64,000 nt of DNA, taken from NCBI RefSeq assembly GCF_024436055.1, contig NZ_JANFNH010000005.1:124001-188000 (forward strand), read 5' to 3'. The position numbers were made by a program, and so were the translations under genes. The stretch comes from Streptantibioticus rubrisoli (GTDB lineage Bacteria > Actinomycetota > Actinomycetes > Streptomycetales > Streptomycetaceae). Below the pieces are notes generated by a model, which was given only the letters and a program-made list of their open reading frames with translations, did no database searches and had not been told where the DNA came from. Below are positions 45,168 to 54,223 of the stretch, one piece after another. The first letter of the stretch is position 1. Each line of letters opens with the position of its first letter.

Positions 45168-46202
45168 ATGGCGCTCACCCTGTACGTCGACACCGCGCGC
45201 TGGCGTGCTCACCAGAAGACCGTGGTGGACCAGTTCCCCGGAATAGTGCCGGTCTGCAAGGGCAACGGCTACGGCTTCGGCCACGAGCGCCTGGCGGACG
45301 AGACGAGCCGACTGGGCGCCGATCTGCTGGCCGTGGGGACCACCTATGAGGCCGCCCAGATGAAGGACTGGTTCGGCGGTGACCTGCTGGTGCTGACCCC
45401 GTACCGGATGGGCGAGGAGCCGGTGCCGCTGCCGGACCGTGTGGTGCGCTCCGTCTCCTCCGTCGAGGGCGTGCGCGCGCTGGTCGGCGCGCGCGTGGTG
45501 ATCGAGGTGATGAGCACCATGCGGCGGCACGGCGTCTCGCCGGACGACCTCGCCAAGCTGCACGGCGCCATAGAGGACGTACGGCTGGAGGGCTTCTCCA
45601 TCCATCTGCCGCTGGACGGCGTCGAGCGCGCCATCGACCCGGTGGAGGAGGTGTTCGGCTGGATGGAGCGGCTGCGCACCGCCCGGCTGCCGCTGAGCAC
45701 CATGTTCGTCAGCCACATCAGCCCCACCCAACTAGCCCAGTTGCAACAGCAGTTCCCGCAGACCCGGTTCCGCGCCCGGATCGGCACCCGGCTGTGGCTG
45801 GGCGACGCGGCGGCGCTGGAGTACCGCGGCGCGGTACTGGACGTCACCCGGGTATCCCGGGGCGAGCGCTTCGGTTACCGGCAGCAGAAGGCCGCTGGAG
45901 ACGGTCATCTGGTGGTGGTGGCCGGTGGTACGTCGCACGGTGTGGGCCTGGAGGCGCCCAAGGCGGTGCACGGCGTGATGCCGCGGGCCAAGGGCGTGGC
46001 GCGGGCCGGGTTGGCGACCGTCAACCGGAACCTCTCGCCGTTCATCTGGGCGGGCAAGCAGCGCTGGTTCGCCGAGCCCCCGCACATGCAGGTCTCGCTG
46101 CTGTTCCTGCCGAGCGACGTGGCCCCGCCCGCGGTGGGCGATGAGTTGGTCGCCCACCTGCGCAACACCACCACGCGGGCGGACCGGGTGGTCGAGCGCT
46201 GA
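45168..46202 (+). CDS. Alanine-racemase-like PLP protein
   Basis: 344 residues of the alanine-racemase fold. PLP lysine Lys31 in VCKGNGYGFG; C-terminal beta domain from about 240. In true alanine racemases the second catalytic base is Tyr in a GYGDG/GYADG turn; the matching region here reads VVAGGTSHGVGLEAP without that Tyr, so racemase activity is doubtful. Operonic with femX (41 bp). Ends 4 bp before the convergent GT87 stop. A role in envelope amino-acid supply is inferred from context. Confidence 0.82.
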   Translation: MALTLYVDTARWRAHQKTVVDQFPGIVPVCKGNGYGFGHERLADETSRLGADLLAVGTTYEAAQMKDWFGGDLLVLTPYRMGEEPVPLPDRVVRSVSSVEGVRALVGARVVIEVMSTMRRHGVSPDDLAKLHGAIEDVRLEGFSIHLPLDGVERAIDPVEEVFGWMERLRTARLPLSTMFVSHISPTQLAQLQQQFPQTRFRARIGTRLWLGDAAALEYRGAVLDVTRVSRGERFGYRQQKAAGDGHLVVVAGGTSHGVGLEAPKAVHGVMPRAKGVARAGLATVNRNLSPFIWAGKQRWFAEPPHMQVSLLFLPSDVAPPAVGDELVAHLRNTTTRADRVVER

Positions 46203-46206
46203 GCCG

Positions 46207-47709
46207 TCAGGCGTCCGCGTTCTCCCGGCCCCATTCGACGTAACCGCTGGTGAACTGGGCGGCGTGTCGCGGCTGATGCGCGCGCCGCCCCAGTACGAAC
46301 ACATCCCGCGCGCCGTCCAGCACCCCGCCGGACGGGTCGTCGGAACCGTCCCGCCGCACCGGGTCCCGCTCCGCCATCAGCGCGTCGCGCGCGATCACGA
46401 CGCACAGGTAGAGCGTGCCGAGCAGGTGCAGCGCGATCGCGAAGTCGTAACCGCCTTCTGGCAGGCCCTTGTTGTTGCCGCCCGTGGTGTACGCCAGGTA
46501 CATCCAGATGCCGAGGAAGTACATGACCTCGCAGGTCTGCCAGACCAGGAAGTCCCGCCAGCGCGGCCGGGCCAGCGCGGCCAGCGGGATCAGCCACAGC
46601 ACGTACTGCGGTGAGTAGACCTTGTTGGTCAGCACGAACGCGGCGATCACCAGGAACGCGACCTGTGCGAAACGCGGCCTGCGCGGTGCGTACAGGATGA
46701 GCGCGGCGATGGCGGCACACAGCAGCAGCATCAGCGCGACGGCATACGAGTTGGCACCGTCGAGCGGATCGCCGGTCTGCTGCGAGATGATCAGCCACAG
46801 CGAGCCGAAGTCCACACCGCGCGACTGGCTGTAGGTGTAGAACTTCTCCCAGCCGTCCCAGGCGAAGACCATCACCGGCACGTTGACCACCAGCCAGGCG
46901 ACCACCGCGGCGCCGAACGCCTGCCAGTACGTCCGCATCCGCCCGGCCCGCAGACACAGCAGCAGCAACGGGCCCAGCAGCAGCACGGGGTAGAGCTTCG
47001 CGGCGGTCGCCAGGCCGATCAGCACCCCGGCCGCCACCGGTCGGCTGCGCGCCCACATCAGCATCCCGACCGCGGTGAGCGCCACCGCCAGCAGGTCCCA
47101 GTTGATCGTCGCGGTGAGCGCGAACGCGGGCGCCAGCGCGACCAGCAGGCCGTCCCACGGCCGACGGCGGTGGGTGCGCGCCACGGCGACCACCACGACC
47201 ACCGCGCAGACCATCAGCATCGCCGCGTTGACCAGCCAGTAGACCTGCTCGCGGTGCACCAGGTCCGAACCGTGCGGGGTGAACCAGGAGGCGACCTCCA
47301 TGAACAGGCCGGTCAGCACCGGGTACTCGAGGTAGCCCATGCCGCCCGAGGTCGCGTCGGGGATGTGGTCGAAATACGGCACCAGATCGTCGGCGAAGCC
47401 GCGGGCGTAGAACAGGTGCGGGATGTCGGAGTAGCAGGCGTGGGTGTACTGGTCGTTCGCGCCGAAGAACCAGCCGCTGTCATAACACGGCACCTTCTGC
47501 ACCATGCCGAGCGCAAACATGCCGATGACGACCAGTGCGAGGATCCGCAGCGGATTCCACCAACCGCTTCGACCAGTCGTCGCGCGCCGTCCGACGGGAC
47601 CGCCGATCAGCTCGCTGCCCGCCTCGGCCAGCGGGTCCTCGGCGGTCGGCGGTACGGTCGCGGCCTGCACGGGGGCGGCGCTGTCGTCGTTCTCGCGCGC
47701 GGTCGTCAT
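46207..47709 (-). CDS. GT87-family polyprenol-linked glycosyltransferase
   Basis: 500 residues with about eleven membrane helices and the GT87 (DUF2029) pattern: DSGWFFGANDQYTHACYSDI, then GYLEYPVLTG (about residue 125), and the cytosolic-loop block YVLWLIPLAAL. Related enzymes use polyprenyl-phosphate-mannose to add alpha-1,2-mannose. ATG 47709 is preceded by GGCAGG at 9 bases. Convergent with the alanine-racemase-like gene, and 72 bp downstream of the PBP on the same strand. Confidence 0.86.
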   Translation of the reverse strand: MTTARENDDSAAPVQAATVPPTAEDPLAEAGSELIGGPVGRRATTGRSGWWNPLRILALVVIGMFALGMVQKVPCYDSGWFFGANDQYTHACYSDIPHLFYARGFADDLVPYFDHIPDATSGGMGYLEYPVLTGLFMEVASWFTPHGSDLVHREQVYWLVNAAMLMVCAVVVVVAVARTHRRRPWDGLLVALAPAFALTATINWDLLAVALTAVGMLMWARSRPVAAGVLIGLATAAKLYPVLLLGPLLLLCLRAGRMRTYWQAFGAAVVAWLVVNVPVMVFAWDGWEKFYTYSQSRGVDFGSLWLIISQQTGDPLDGANSYAVALMLLLCAAIAALILYAPRRPRFAQVAFLVIAAFVLTNKVYSPQYVLWLIPLAALARPRWRDFLVWQTCEVMYFLGIWMYLAYTTGGNNKGLPEGGYDFAIALHLLGTLYLCVVIARDALMAERDPVRRDGSDDPSGGVLDGARDVFVLGRRAHQPRHAAQFTSGYVEWGRENADA

Positions 47710-47780
47710 GCGAGACATCCTGCCGTACGAAACTGAGCGGCGGCCGTGTTTTGCCGGCCTACCGCCGGTTAATGCGGTGG

Positions 47781-50468
47781 CTAGCCGTTCGGCCCGCCGA
47801 ACAGGCCGCCGTTGCCGTTGCCCTTGGTGGTGCCCCCGGTACCGGGGCCTCCGTTGGTGGTACCGGTTGTGCCACCGCCAGGACCACCGCCGGGGCCGCC
47901 ACCAGGTCCGCCGTTCGTACCGCCACCGTTGGTCGTACCACCCGGCTGGCAGTTGAACAGGTCGCCACAGGACTGGGACGGCGACGGAGTGGTCGACGGC
48001 GAGGGGGAGTGCGAGGGCGGCGCGGACGGCTTGGTGCTCGGCGTCACCGACGGAGTCGCCGACGGAGTCGCGCTCGGCGACGGGCTCGCGCCGGGACCGT
48101 AGACCATCTGGCCGATGGGCTGCGGGGTCTCGAAGTTCTCGTTCGGCTGCCCGGCGAGCGCCGCCTTCATGTACTCGGTCCAGATCTCGGTCGGGAAGGA
48201 CGCACCGTAGATCTTCTGCAGACCGCCGACCCCGTACATCTTCAGGAACGTGGGGTTCTTGGCCTGGTCGTCCATCCGGTACATGCCGATCGACGTCGAC
48301 AGCTGCGGGGTGTAGCCGGTGAACCACGCGGACTTGTTGTCGTCCGTGGTACCGGTCTTACCGGCCGCGTACCGGCCGAGCGCCTTGGCGGCGGTACCGG
48401 TGCCCTCCTGGATGACGCCCTGCAGCACGTCGGTGACGTTGTCGGCGACCGCCGGGTCGAAGGCCTTCTTGGTCTTGGCCTCGTGCTGGTAAGCCAAGCC
48501 CTTGGGGCCCATGACCTTGGTGACCGAGTAGGGCTCGGCCTGCAGACCGCTCTTGGCGAAGGTCGCGTAGGCGTCCGCCATCCTGATCGCGCTGGGCGAG
48601 GAGGTACCGATGGAGAACGACGGGCCGTTGGTGCTGGCCAGACTGTCCGAGGTGACGCCCGCGTCCAGGGCCGCCTGCTTGACCTTGTCCAGGCCCACGT
48701 CCATGCCGAGCTGGACATAGGTGGAGTTGACCGACTGCTCCATCGCGCTCTTGAGGTCGATGGACTTGAACGAATCGTTGTCGTCGTTCTGCTGCAACCA
48801 CTCGTTGCCGTCCTTGTCCTGCCAGACGGACCCGTCGTAGTTGAGCACCTTCCACTTGTTTATACCGGTGTACATGGACTTCGGCGAGACCACGGTGCGC
48901 ATGGAGTCCGGCTGGTCCGGGGGACCGGTGGGCTTGCGCACGCCATCGCGCATCGCCGCCGCCAGCACGAACGGCTTGAAGGTCGAACCTACCTGGGCAC
49001 CGGTGTAGTCGGCGTTGTCGGTGAAGTGCTTCAGGTAGTTCTCACCGCCGTAGATCGCCTTGATGGCGCCATCGCCCGGCACCACGGAAGCGCCGCCGAA
49101 CTGGACGTACTTGTCGGTATCCGGGCGCAGGTCCGGCCGGATGTTCTTCTTCCGGACGTCGTCGACGGCGTTCTGCAGCGCCGTCATGTCCTTCTTGTCG
49201 AAGGTCGTGTAGATCTGGTAGCCGCCATGGGCCAGATCCTGCTGGGTGATGTTGGTGTTGTTGAAGACGTACTTGTCCGCGAGGTCCGTCATATAACCGA
49301 TCTGGCCCGCCTTGTCGGTGGACCGCTTGGGCTTCTGCGGCATCGGGAACGTCTGGTACTTCTGCCGATCCTGCTGGCTCATGTCACCGGTCTTGACCTC
49401 GCGGTCGAGCACCTCGCGCCAACGCTGCTCGGCGCGTGCGGTGTTCTGGTCGGGCGTGGCGTTTTCGCCGACGCCGCCCGCCGGGTCGTACAGGTTCGGG
49501 CCGTTGAGCACGGCGGCCAGGAAGGCGGCCTGGTCCGGCTTGAGGGCATTGGCGTTCACGCCGTAGTACGCCTGTGAGGCGGCCTGGATGCCGTAGGCGC
49601 CGCGGCCGTAGTAGGCGGTGTTGAGATACCCGGCGAGAACATCCCGCTTCGACACGGTCTGGCCCACCTTGATCGAGATCATCAGCTCCTTGAACTTGCG
49701 GGTGACGGTCTGCGACTGGTCCAGGTAGGTGTTCTTCACGTACTGCTGGGTGATGGTCGAGCCACTCTGGGTCTCGCCGCCCTCGGCCATGCGCAGCACC
49801 GCGCGCGCGATGCCCTGGGGGTCAACGCCGGAGTCGGTCCAGAACGAGGCGTTCTCCATGGAGATCACCGCGTTCTGCATGTTCTTGGAGATCTGGTCCA
49901 GCGGGACGATCTGCCGGTTGAGGTCACCGCCGCCCGACACCACCATGCGGGTGCCGTCAGCCCAGTAGTAGACGTTCTTCTGCGTGTTGGCGGCGGCGTT
50001 CGGGTCCGGCACGGTGACCATCGCGTAGGAGACGCCGATCAGGCCGACCAGCGTGCCGAGGAACACCAGGCAGATCGCGGAGATCTGCTTGAAGGACGGC
50101 ATCCAGCGGCGCCATCCGCTCTTGCCCCAGCGCGGGTAGTCGATGAAGCGCTTCGGCCGTTCGCCTCCCGGCCCACCGGTGCCCCGGCGCCCGCCGCCGC
50201 GCCCTCCGGCGCCACCGCCCGCCGCGGCGCCCCTGCGGCGGCCACCGCTCTGCGCCGCCCGTCGGGCCTCCGCGCGGCTGGCGTACGGCTGCCCCGCGGC
50301 GTCCTCGGCCGGGCGTCCGCCCGCGGCCGGTCCTCTGGTTCCGTGCCCCTCACGCTGTGGCGTGGCCCGCCGTCCTGGTGAGGCGGTCGGGGGCGGCTGG
50401 GCTCCGCGCCGGGGTGCGGGTCGCCCGCCACCGTTCGGCTGCGGCGGCTTTCGGCGGTGCTCGCTCAT
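47781..50468 (-). CDS. Class A penicillin-binding protein (PBP1A-type)
   Basis: 895 residues. A cytosolic Arg/Gly/Pro-rich leader (1-128) and one membrane helix (129-151) precede the GT51 transglycosylase, with catalytic Glu205 in SMENASFW, QSGSTITQQYVKNTYL and AYYGRGAYGIQ. The transpeptidase has SxxK in GSTFKPF (near 494), SxN in SVNST (near 580) and KTGTT (near 703). The tail is Ser/Pro/Thr repeats (SATPSATPSV) then a Gly/Thr-rich stretch with one Cys pair (SCGDLFNC). Start ATG 50468. Polymerises and cross-links peptidoglycan. Confidence 0.94.
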   Translation of the reverse strand: MSEHRRKPPQPNGGGRPAPRRGAQPPPTASPGRRATPQREGHGTRGPAAGGRPAEDAAGQPYASRAEARRAAQSGGRRRGAAAGGGAGGRGGGRRGTGGPGGERPKRFIDYPRWGKSGWRRWMPSFKQISAICLVFLGTLVGLIGVSYAMVTVPDPNAAANTQKNVYYWADGTRMVVSGGGDLNRQIVPLDQISKNMQNAVISMENASFWTDSGVDPQGIARAVLRMAEGGETQSGSTITQQYVKNTYLDQSQTVTRKFKELMISIKVGQTVSKRDVLAGYLNTAYYGRGAYGIQAASQAYYGVNANALKPDQAAFLAAVLNGPNLYDPAGGVGENATPDQNTARAEQRWREVLDREVKTGDMSQQDRQKYQTFPMPQKPKRSTDKAGQIGYMTDLADKYVFNNTNITQQDLAHGGYQIYTTFDKKDMTALQNAVDDVRKKNIRPDLRPDTDKYVQFGGASVVPGDGAIKAIYGGENYLKHFTDNADYTGAQVGSTFKPFVLAAAMRDGVRKPTGPPDQPDSMRTVVSPKSMYTGINKWKVLNYDGSVWQDKDGNEWLQQNDDNDSFKSIDLKSAMEQSVNSTYVQLGMDVGLDKVKQAALDAGVTSDSLASTNGPSFSIGTSSPSAIRMADAYATFAKSGLQAEPYSVTKVMGPKGLAYQHEAKTKKAFDPAVADNVTDVLQGVIQEGTGTAAKALGRYAAGKTGTTDDNKSAWFTGYTPQLSTSIGMYRMDDQAKNPTFLKMYGVGGLQKIYGASFPTEIWTEYMKAALAGQPNENFETPQPIGQMVYGPGASPSPSATPSATPSVTPSTKPSAPPSHSPSPSTTPSPSQSCGDLFNCQPGGTTNGGGTNGGPGGGPGGGPGGGTTGTTNGGPGTGGTTKGNGNGGLFGGPNG

Positions 50469-50872
50469 CGTTCCAGCTACTCCTCGGGCAGGCGGTGTCG
50501 CCTGAAGGTCGCAGTTGACTTCCGGTCCCCCCGGATCGCGGCCCCGCCGGGCCACACGGCACCCAGGACCATGACGCCTCCCGGCGCCACAAGGTTCCCG
50601 TTGGTTTGCATGGCGAACAGAGTACGCACCGTCAAAGACCGAACTACCCCAACGTTCGCCACATAACGGACAGTTGACGGCCCACGAAACTCCTTACGAG
50701 CCCCAGATGTGACGCCGCTCACCATGCCGTGTCTTGCGTGATCCACAAGGCCGTTCTATCGTCGCGATGTATCGACTCGATACATCAGAACGAGATAAAG
50801 AAGATCACGAACAGCACGGACGACAGGTAGGGGCAGGACTACCACGGCTACCCAAGAGCCAAGGAGGCGAGT
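50469..50872. other. Divergent gap PBP / PadR
   Basis: 404 bp. Contains the PBP promoter and, near its right end, a perfect palindrome (50765-50785) for the PadR regulator. No gene or tRNA seen. Confidence 0.6.
50765..50785. promoter_or_regulatory. PadR operator palindrome
   Basis: A perfect 21-bp palindrome, arms GATGTATCGA and TCGATACATC around a central C. It contains the ATGT-n-ACAT core typical of PadR-family operators and lies 88 bp upstream of the padR start, so autoregulation is likely. Confidence 0.85.
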
Positions 50873-51496
50873 ATGAGCAGGCGCTCCGGCGTCCTCGAAT
50901 TCGCGGTCCTGGGCCTGCTCCGGGAGTCGCCGATGCACGGTTACGAGCTGCGCAAGCGGCTCAACACCTCGCTCGGCGTCTTCCGCGCCTTCAGCTACGG
51001 CACCCTCTACCCGTGCCTGAAGACGCTGGTCGCTCAGGGATGGCTGACCGAGGAGACGGCCCCTGATGACCCGCTCGCCGCGCCGCTTGCCGGGCGACGG
51101 GCGAAGATTGTCTACCGGCTGACCTCCGCTGGGAAGGAGCACTTCGAGGATCTGCTGGCCCAGAGCGGTCCGGACGCCTGGGAGGACGAGCAGTTCGGCG
51201 TGCGCTTCGCCTTCTTCGGCCACACCGAACGCGACGTGAGGATGCGGGTCCTGGAAGGGCGCCGCAGCCGCCTAGAGGAGCGGCTGGAGAGGATGCGTGC
51301 CTCACTGGCCCGCACCCGTGAGCGGCTCGACGACTACACCCTTGAGCTGCAACGGCACGGCATGGAGTCGGTGGAGCGCGAGGTCCGCTGGCTCAACGAG
51401 CTGATCGAGACAGAGCGGGCGGGCCGAGGCCGCGCCAAGGGCCGCCCCGCCGACCAAGGTCGCGACGATACGGATCCGACCGACACCACCACATGA
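50873..51496 (+). CDS. PadR-family transcriptional regulator
   Basis: 207 residues. Winged HTH at residues 1-95: VLEFAVLGLLRESPMHGYEL, FSYGTLYPCLKTLVAQGWL and YRLTSAGKEHFEDLL. The C-terminal coiled-coil dimerisation region (about 115-180, RLEERLERMRASLARTRERL) places it in PadR subfamily 1. GGAGG precedes ATG 50873. Followed after 50 bp by the inositol-phosphate synthase gene, which may share its control. The effector is unknown. Confidence 0.92.
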   Translation: MSRRSGVLEFAVLGLLRESPMHGYELRKRLNTSLGVFRAFSYGTLYPCLKTLVAQGWLTEETAPDDPLAAPLAGRRAKIVYRLTSAGKEHFEDLLAQSGPDAWEDEQFGVRFAFFGHTERDVRMRVLEGRRSRLEERLERMRASLARTRERLDDYTLELQRHGMESVEREVRWLNELIETERAGRGRAKGRPADQGRDDTDPTDTTT

Positions 51497-51546
51497 GGCC
51501 CCGCAGACGTAGGGCCGAGTAATCGAGTACACAGGGAGCAACCGGA

Positions 51547-52629
51547 ATGGGTTCGGTTCGCGTAGCCATCGTCGGCGTGGGCAACTGCGCCGCGTCGCTG
51601 GTGCAGGGCGTCGAGTACTACAAGGACGCCGACCCGGACAGCCGCGTGCCCGGCCTGATGCACGTGCAGTTCGGTGAGTACCACGTCCGGGACGTGGAGT
51701 TCGTGGCCGCCTTCGACGTCGACGCCAAGAAGGTCGGCCTCGACCTCGCGGACGCGATCGGTGCCAGCGAGAACAACACCATCAAGATCTGCGACGTTCC
51801 GCAGACCGGTGTCACGGTCCAGCGGGGCCACACCCTCGACGGTCTCGGCAAGTACTACCGGCAGACCATCGAGGAGTCGCCGGAGGCTCCGGTCGACGTG
51901 GTGCAGGTCCTCAAGGACAAGCAGGTCGACGTCCTGGTCTGCTACCTCCCGGTCGGCTCCGAAGACGCCGCCAAGTTCTACGCCCAGTGCGCCATCGACG
52001 CCAAGGTCGCGTTCGTCAACGCCCTGCCGGTCTTCATCGCCGGTACCAAGGAGTGGGCGGACAAGTTCACCGAGGCGGGCGTGCCGATCGTCGGCGACGA
52101 CATCAAGTCCCAGGTGGGCGCCACCATCACGCACCGCGTGATGGCGAAGCTCTTCGAGGACCGCGGTGTCATCCTGGACCGCACGATGCAGCTGAACGTC
52201 GGCGGCAACATGGACTTCAAGAACATGCTGGAGCGTGAGCGGCTGGAGTCCAAGAAGATCTCCAAGACGCAGGCCGTCACCTCGCAGATCCCGGACCGCG
52301 AGCTGGGCGAGAAGAACGTCCACATCGGCCCGTCCGACTACGTGGCCTGGCTTGACGACCGCAAGTGGGCCTACGTCCGCCTTGAGGGCCGTGCCTTCGG
52401 CGACGTTCCGCTGAACCTGGAGTACAAGCTCGAGGTCTGGGACTCCCCGAACTCCGCGGGTGTCATCATCGACGCCCTGCGCGCCGCGAAGATCGCCAAG
52501 GACCGCGGCATCGGTGGCCCGGTGCTCTCCGCGTCCTCGTACTTCATGAAGTCCCCGCCGGTTCAGTACTTCGACGACGAGGCCCGCAACAACGTCGAGA
52601 AGTTCATCAAGGGTGAGGTCGAGCGCTAG
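51547..52629 (+). CDS. ino1: Myo-inositol-1-phosphate synthase
   Basis: 360 residues. NAD-dependent isomerase turning glucose-6-phosphate into inositol-1-phosphate, the precursor of mycothiol and phosphatidylinositol. N-terminal Rossmann motif [16 protein letters not shown] (residues 6-21). Active-site blocks: [44 protein letters not shown] and the final [14 protein letters not shown]. Usual actinobacterial length. The stop codon lies in the first unit of a 23-bp triple repeat. Confidence 0.96.
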   Translation: MGSVRVAIVGVGNCAASLVQGVEYYKDADPDSRVPGLMHVQFGEYHVRDVEFVAAFDVDAKKVGLDLADAIGASENNTIKICDVPQTGVTVQRGHTLDGLGKYYRQTIEESPEAPVDVVQVLKDKQVDVLVCYLPVGSEDAAKFYAQCAIDAKVAFVNALPVFIAGTKEWADKFTEAGVPIVGDDIKSQVGATITHRVMAKLFEDRGVILDRTMQLNVGGNMDFKNMLERERLESKKISKTQAVTSQIPDRELGEKNVHIGPSDYVAWLDDRKWAYVRLEGRAFGDVPLNLEYKLEVWDSPNSAGVIIDALRAAKIAKDRGIGGPVLSASSYFMKSPPVQYFDDEARNNVEKFIKGEVER

Positions 52630-52692
52630 CGAGACACGGCGCGGCGCGCTAGCGAGACACGGCGCGGCGCGCTAGCGAGACACCGCGCCGAG
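52624..52692. repeat. Three tandem 23-bp repeats at the ino1 stop
   Basis: Unit begins CGCTAGCGAGACACGGCGCG; copies start at 52624, 52647 and 52670. The first includes the ino1 stop TAG. The third has CACC in place of CACG. The CGCTAGCG palindrome in each unit and the GC-rich arms could fold and help end transcription. Confidence 0.92.
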
Positions 52693-52770
52693 CGCTGGCT
52701 CACGGCGTGCGCTGGTGGAGGCGGTGCGACGCGCTAAAGCGCGGGCAACGCATCTGCAACGTCTTGATCG

Positions 52771-52801
52771 CAGGCCCCCGGACAATGCGTCCGGGGGCCT
52801 G
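52771..52801 (+). terminator. Strong terminator after ino1
   Basis: CAGGCCCCCGGAC pairs perfectly with GTCCGGGGGCCTG (13 bp) over an AATGC loop. It lies 142 bases after ino1 and 22 before the MFS start. Confidence 0.88.
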
Positions 52802-52823
52802 GCGCTTGTGTGAGGCTGTCGGC

Positions 52824-54119
52824 ATGGCCGTCGTTCGGGATCTTCGCGTGCTGCTGCGGTTCCGCGATTTCCGGCGGCTGCTGGTGGTACGCCTGCTCTC
52901 GCAGCTCTCCGACGGCGTGTACCAGGTCGCGCTCGCCGCCTACGTGGTCTTCACCCCGGAAAGGCAAGCCTCGCCCACGGCCATCGCCGCCGCGATGGCC
53001 GTGCTGCTGCTGCCGTACTCCCTGCTCGGCCCGTTCACCGGCGTCCTCCTCGATCGCTGGCGCAGGCGTCAGGTGCTGCTCTACGGCAACCTGCTGCGCG
53101 CCGTGCTCGCGGCGGGCACCGGCGTGCTGATCGTCACCCATGTGCCGGACTGGGTGTTCTACCTTTCCGCGCTATCCGTCACCGCCGTCAACCGCTTCAT
53201 CCTCGCGGGGCTGTCCGCCGCCCTTCCGCGAGTGGTGGACAGCGAACGGCTGGTGGTGGCCAACTCGGTATCGCCGACGGCGGGGACGATCGCCGCCACC
53301 GCGGGCGGCGGAGCCGCCTTCGTCGTACACCTCTGGATGGCGGCGGGCATCGGGGCCGACGCGGCGGTCGTTGTCATGGCGGCACTGCTGTACCTGTGCG
53401 CGGGACTGTCCGCCCGCACGATGGGCGCGGATCTGCTCGGGCCCGATCCGCATTTCCTCCAGCCCCGGATCGGCGCGGCGGTGGCCAGCACGGCACGCGG
53501 GCTACTCGAAGGGCTACGGCACCTGGCGACGCATCGCCCGGCGGCGTACGCGATGGGCGCCATGGCGGTGCTGCGGTTCTGCTACGGGGCGCTGACGGTG
53601 ACCGTGCTGATGCTGTGCCGGTACTCCTGGGCCGCCCCCTCGAACACTTCCGGGGGACTGGCGCTGCTCGGGCTCGCGGTCGGGGTCTCCGGTGCGGGGT
53701 TCTTCGTGGCGGCGGTCGTCACGCCGTGGGCGACCGGGCGGTTCGGGGTCGCGGGCTGGATCACGGTGTGCGCCGCTGCCGCCACGGTGGTGGAGCCCGC
53801 GCTTGGTCTGCCGTTCCGCCCGGCGCCGATGCTGGTCGCGGCGTTCCTGCTGGGGGTCACCACGCAGGGCGCGAAGATCGCCACCGACACCATCGTCCAG
53901 TCCTCCGTGGACGATGCCTACCGCGGCCGTGTCTTCGCCCTCTACGACGTCTTCTTCAATGTCGCCTTCGTCGGCTCGGCCGCGGTCGCCGCGTTGATGC
54001 TCCCGCCTGACGGCCGCTCACCGCTGCTGCTGATCCTGATCGCCGTGCTGTACGGAGCCACCGCCATCGGGACGGTCCTGCTGCGGAGGCGGTCCGACGC
54101 GCCGCGGTGTTTCACGTGA
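52824..54119 (+). CDS. MFS-family transporter
   Basis: 431 residues, twelve membrane helices. N-terminal FRDFRRLLVVRLLSQLSDGV and the loop LLDRWRRRQVLLYGN (residues about 77-91) are MFS A-type signatures. The C-terminus codes a second loop DDAYRGRVFALYDVFFN. ATG 52824 gives the canonical start. The stop codon TGA lies inside parS site 5, so the last four residues (RCFT) are dictated by that site. Substrate unknown. Confidence 0.88.
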   Translation: MAVVRDLRVLLRFRDFRRLLVVRLLSQLSDGVYQVALAAYVVFTPERQASPTAIAAAMAVLLLPYSLLGPFTGVLLDRWRRRQVLLYGNLLRAVLAAGTGVLIVTHVPDWVFYLSALSVTAVNRFILAGLSAALPRVVDSERLVVANSVSPTAGTIAATAGGGAAFVVHLWMAAGIGADAAVVVMAALLYLCAGLSARTMGADLLGPDPHFLQPRIGAAVASTARGLLEGLRHLATHRPAAYAMGAMAVLRFCYGALTVTVLMLCRYSWAAPSNTSGGLALLGLAVGVSGAGFFVAAVVTPWATGRFGVAGWITVCAAAATVVEPALGLPFRPAPMLVAAFLLGVTTQGAKIATDTIVQSSVDDAYRGRVFALYDVFFNVAFVGSAAVAALMLPPDGRSPLLLILIAVLYGATAIGTVLLRRRSDAPRCFT

Positions 54120-54122
54120 AAC
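54109..54122. other. parS site 5
   Basis: Perfect GTTTCACGTGAAAC that overlaps the end and stop codon of the MFS gene. First of three regularly spaced sites. Confidence 0.96.
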
Positions 54123-54143
54123 ATCAAGGCGGTCCGGTGCGGT

Positions 54144-54157
54144 GTTTCACGTGAAAC
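54144..54157. other. parS site 6
   Basis: Perfect GTTTCACGTGAAAC, 35 bp from site 5. Confidence 0.96.
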
Positions 54158-54176
54158 ATGGCGTCGGGGGACCTCT

Positions 54177-54190
54177 GTTTCACGTGAAAC
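54177..54190. other. parS site 7
   Basis: Perfect GTTTCACGTGAAAC, 33 bp from site 6 and 34 bp before the end of the CCA-adding enzyme gene. Confidence 0.96.
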
Positions 54191-54223
54191 ATCGCACCGG
54201 ACCGCCAAGCGTCCGCGCCGTGG

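Noticed and set aside
50477-50746. 89-codon minus-strand frame upstream of the PBP gene
   Set aside because: No recognisable domain or ribosome site. It covers the likely PBP promoter.
54120-54223. Inverted repeats of a mobile element
   Set aside because: The repeated palindromes are exact parS sites. There is no transposase.
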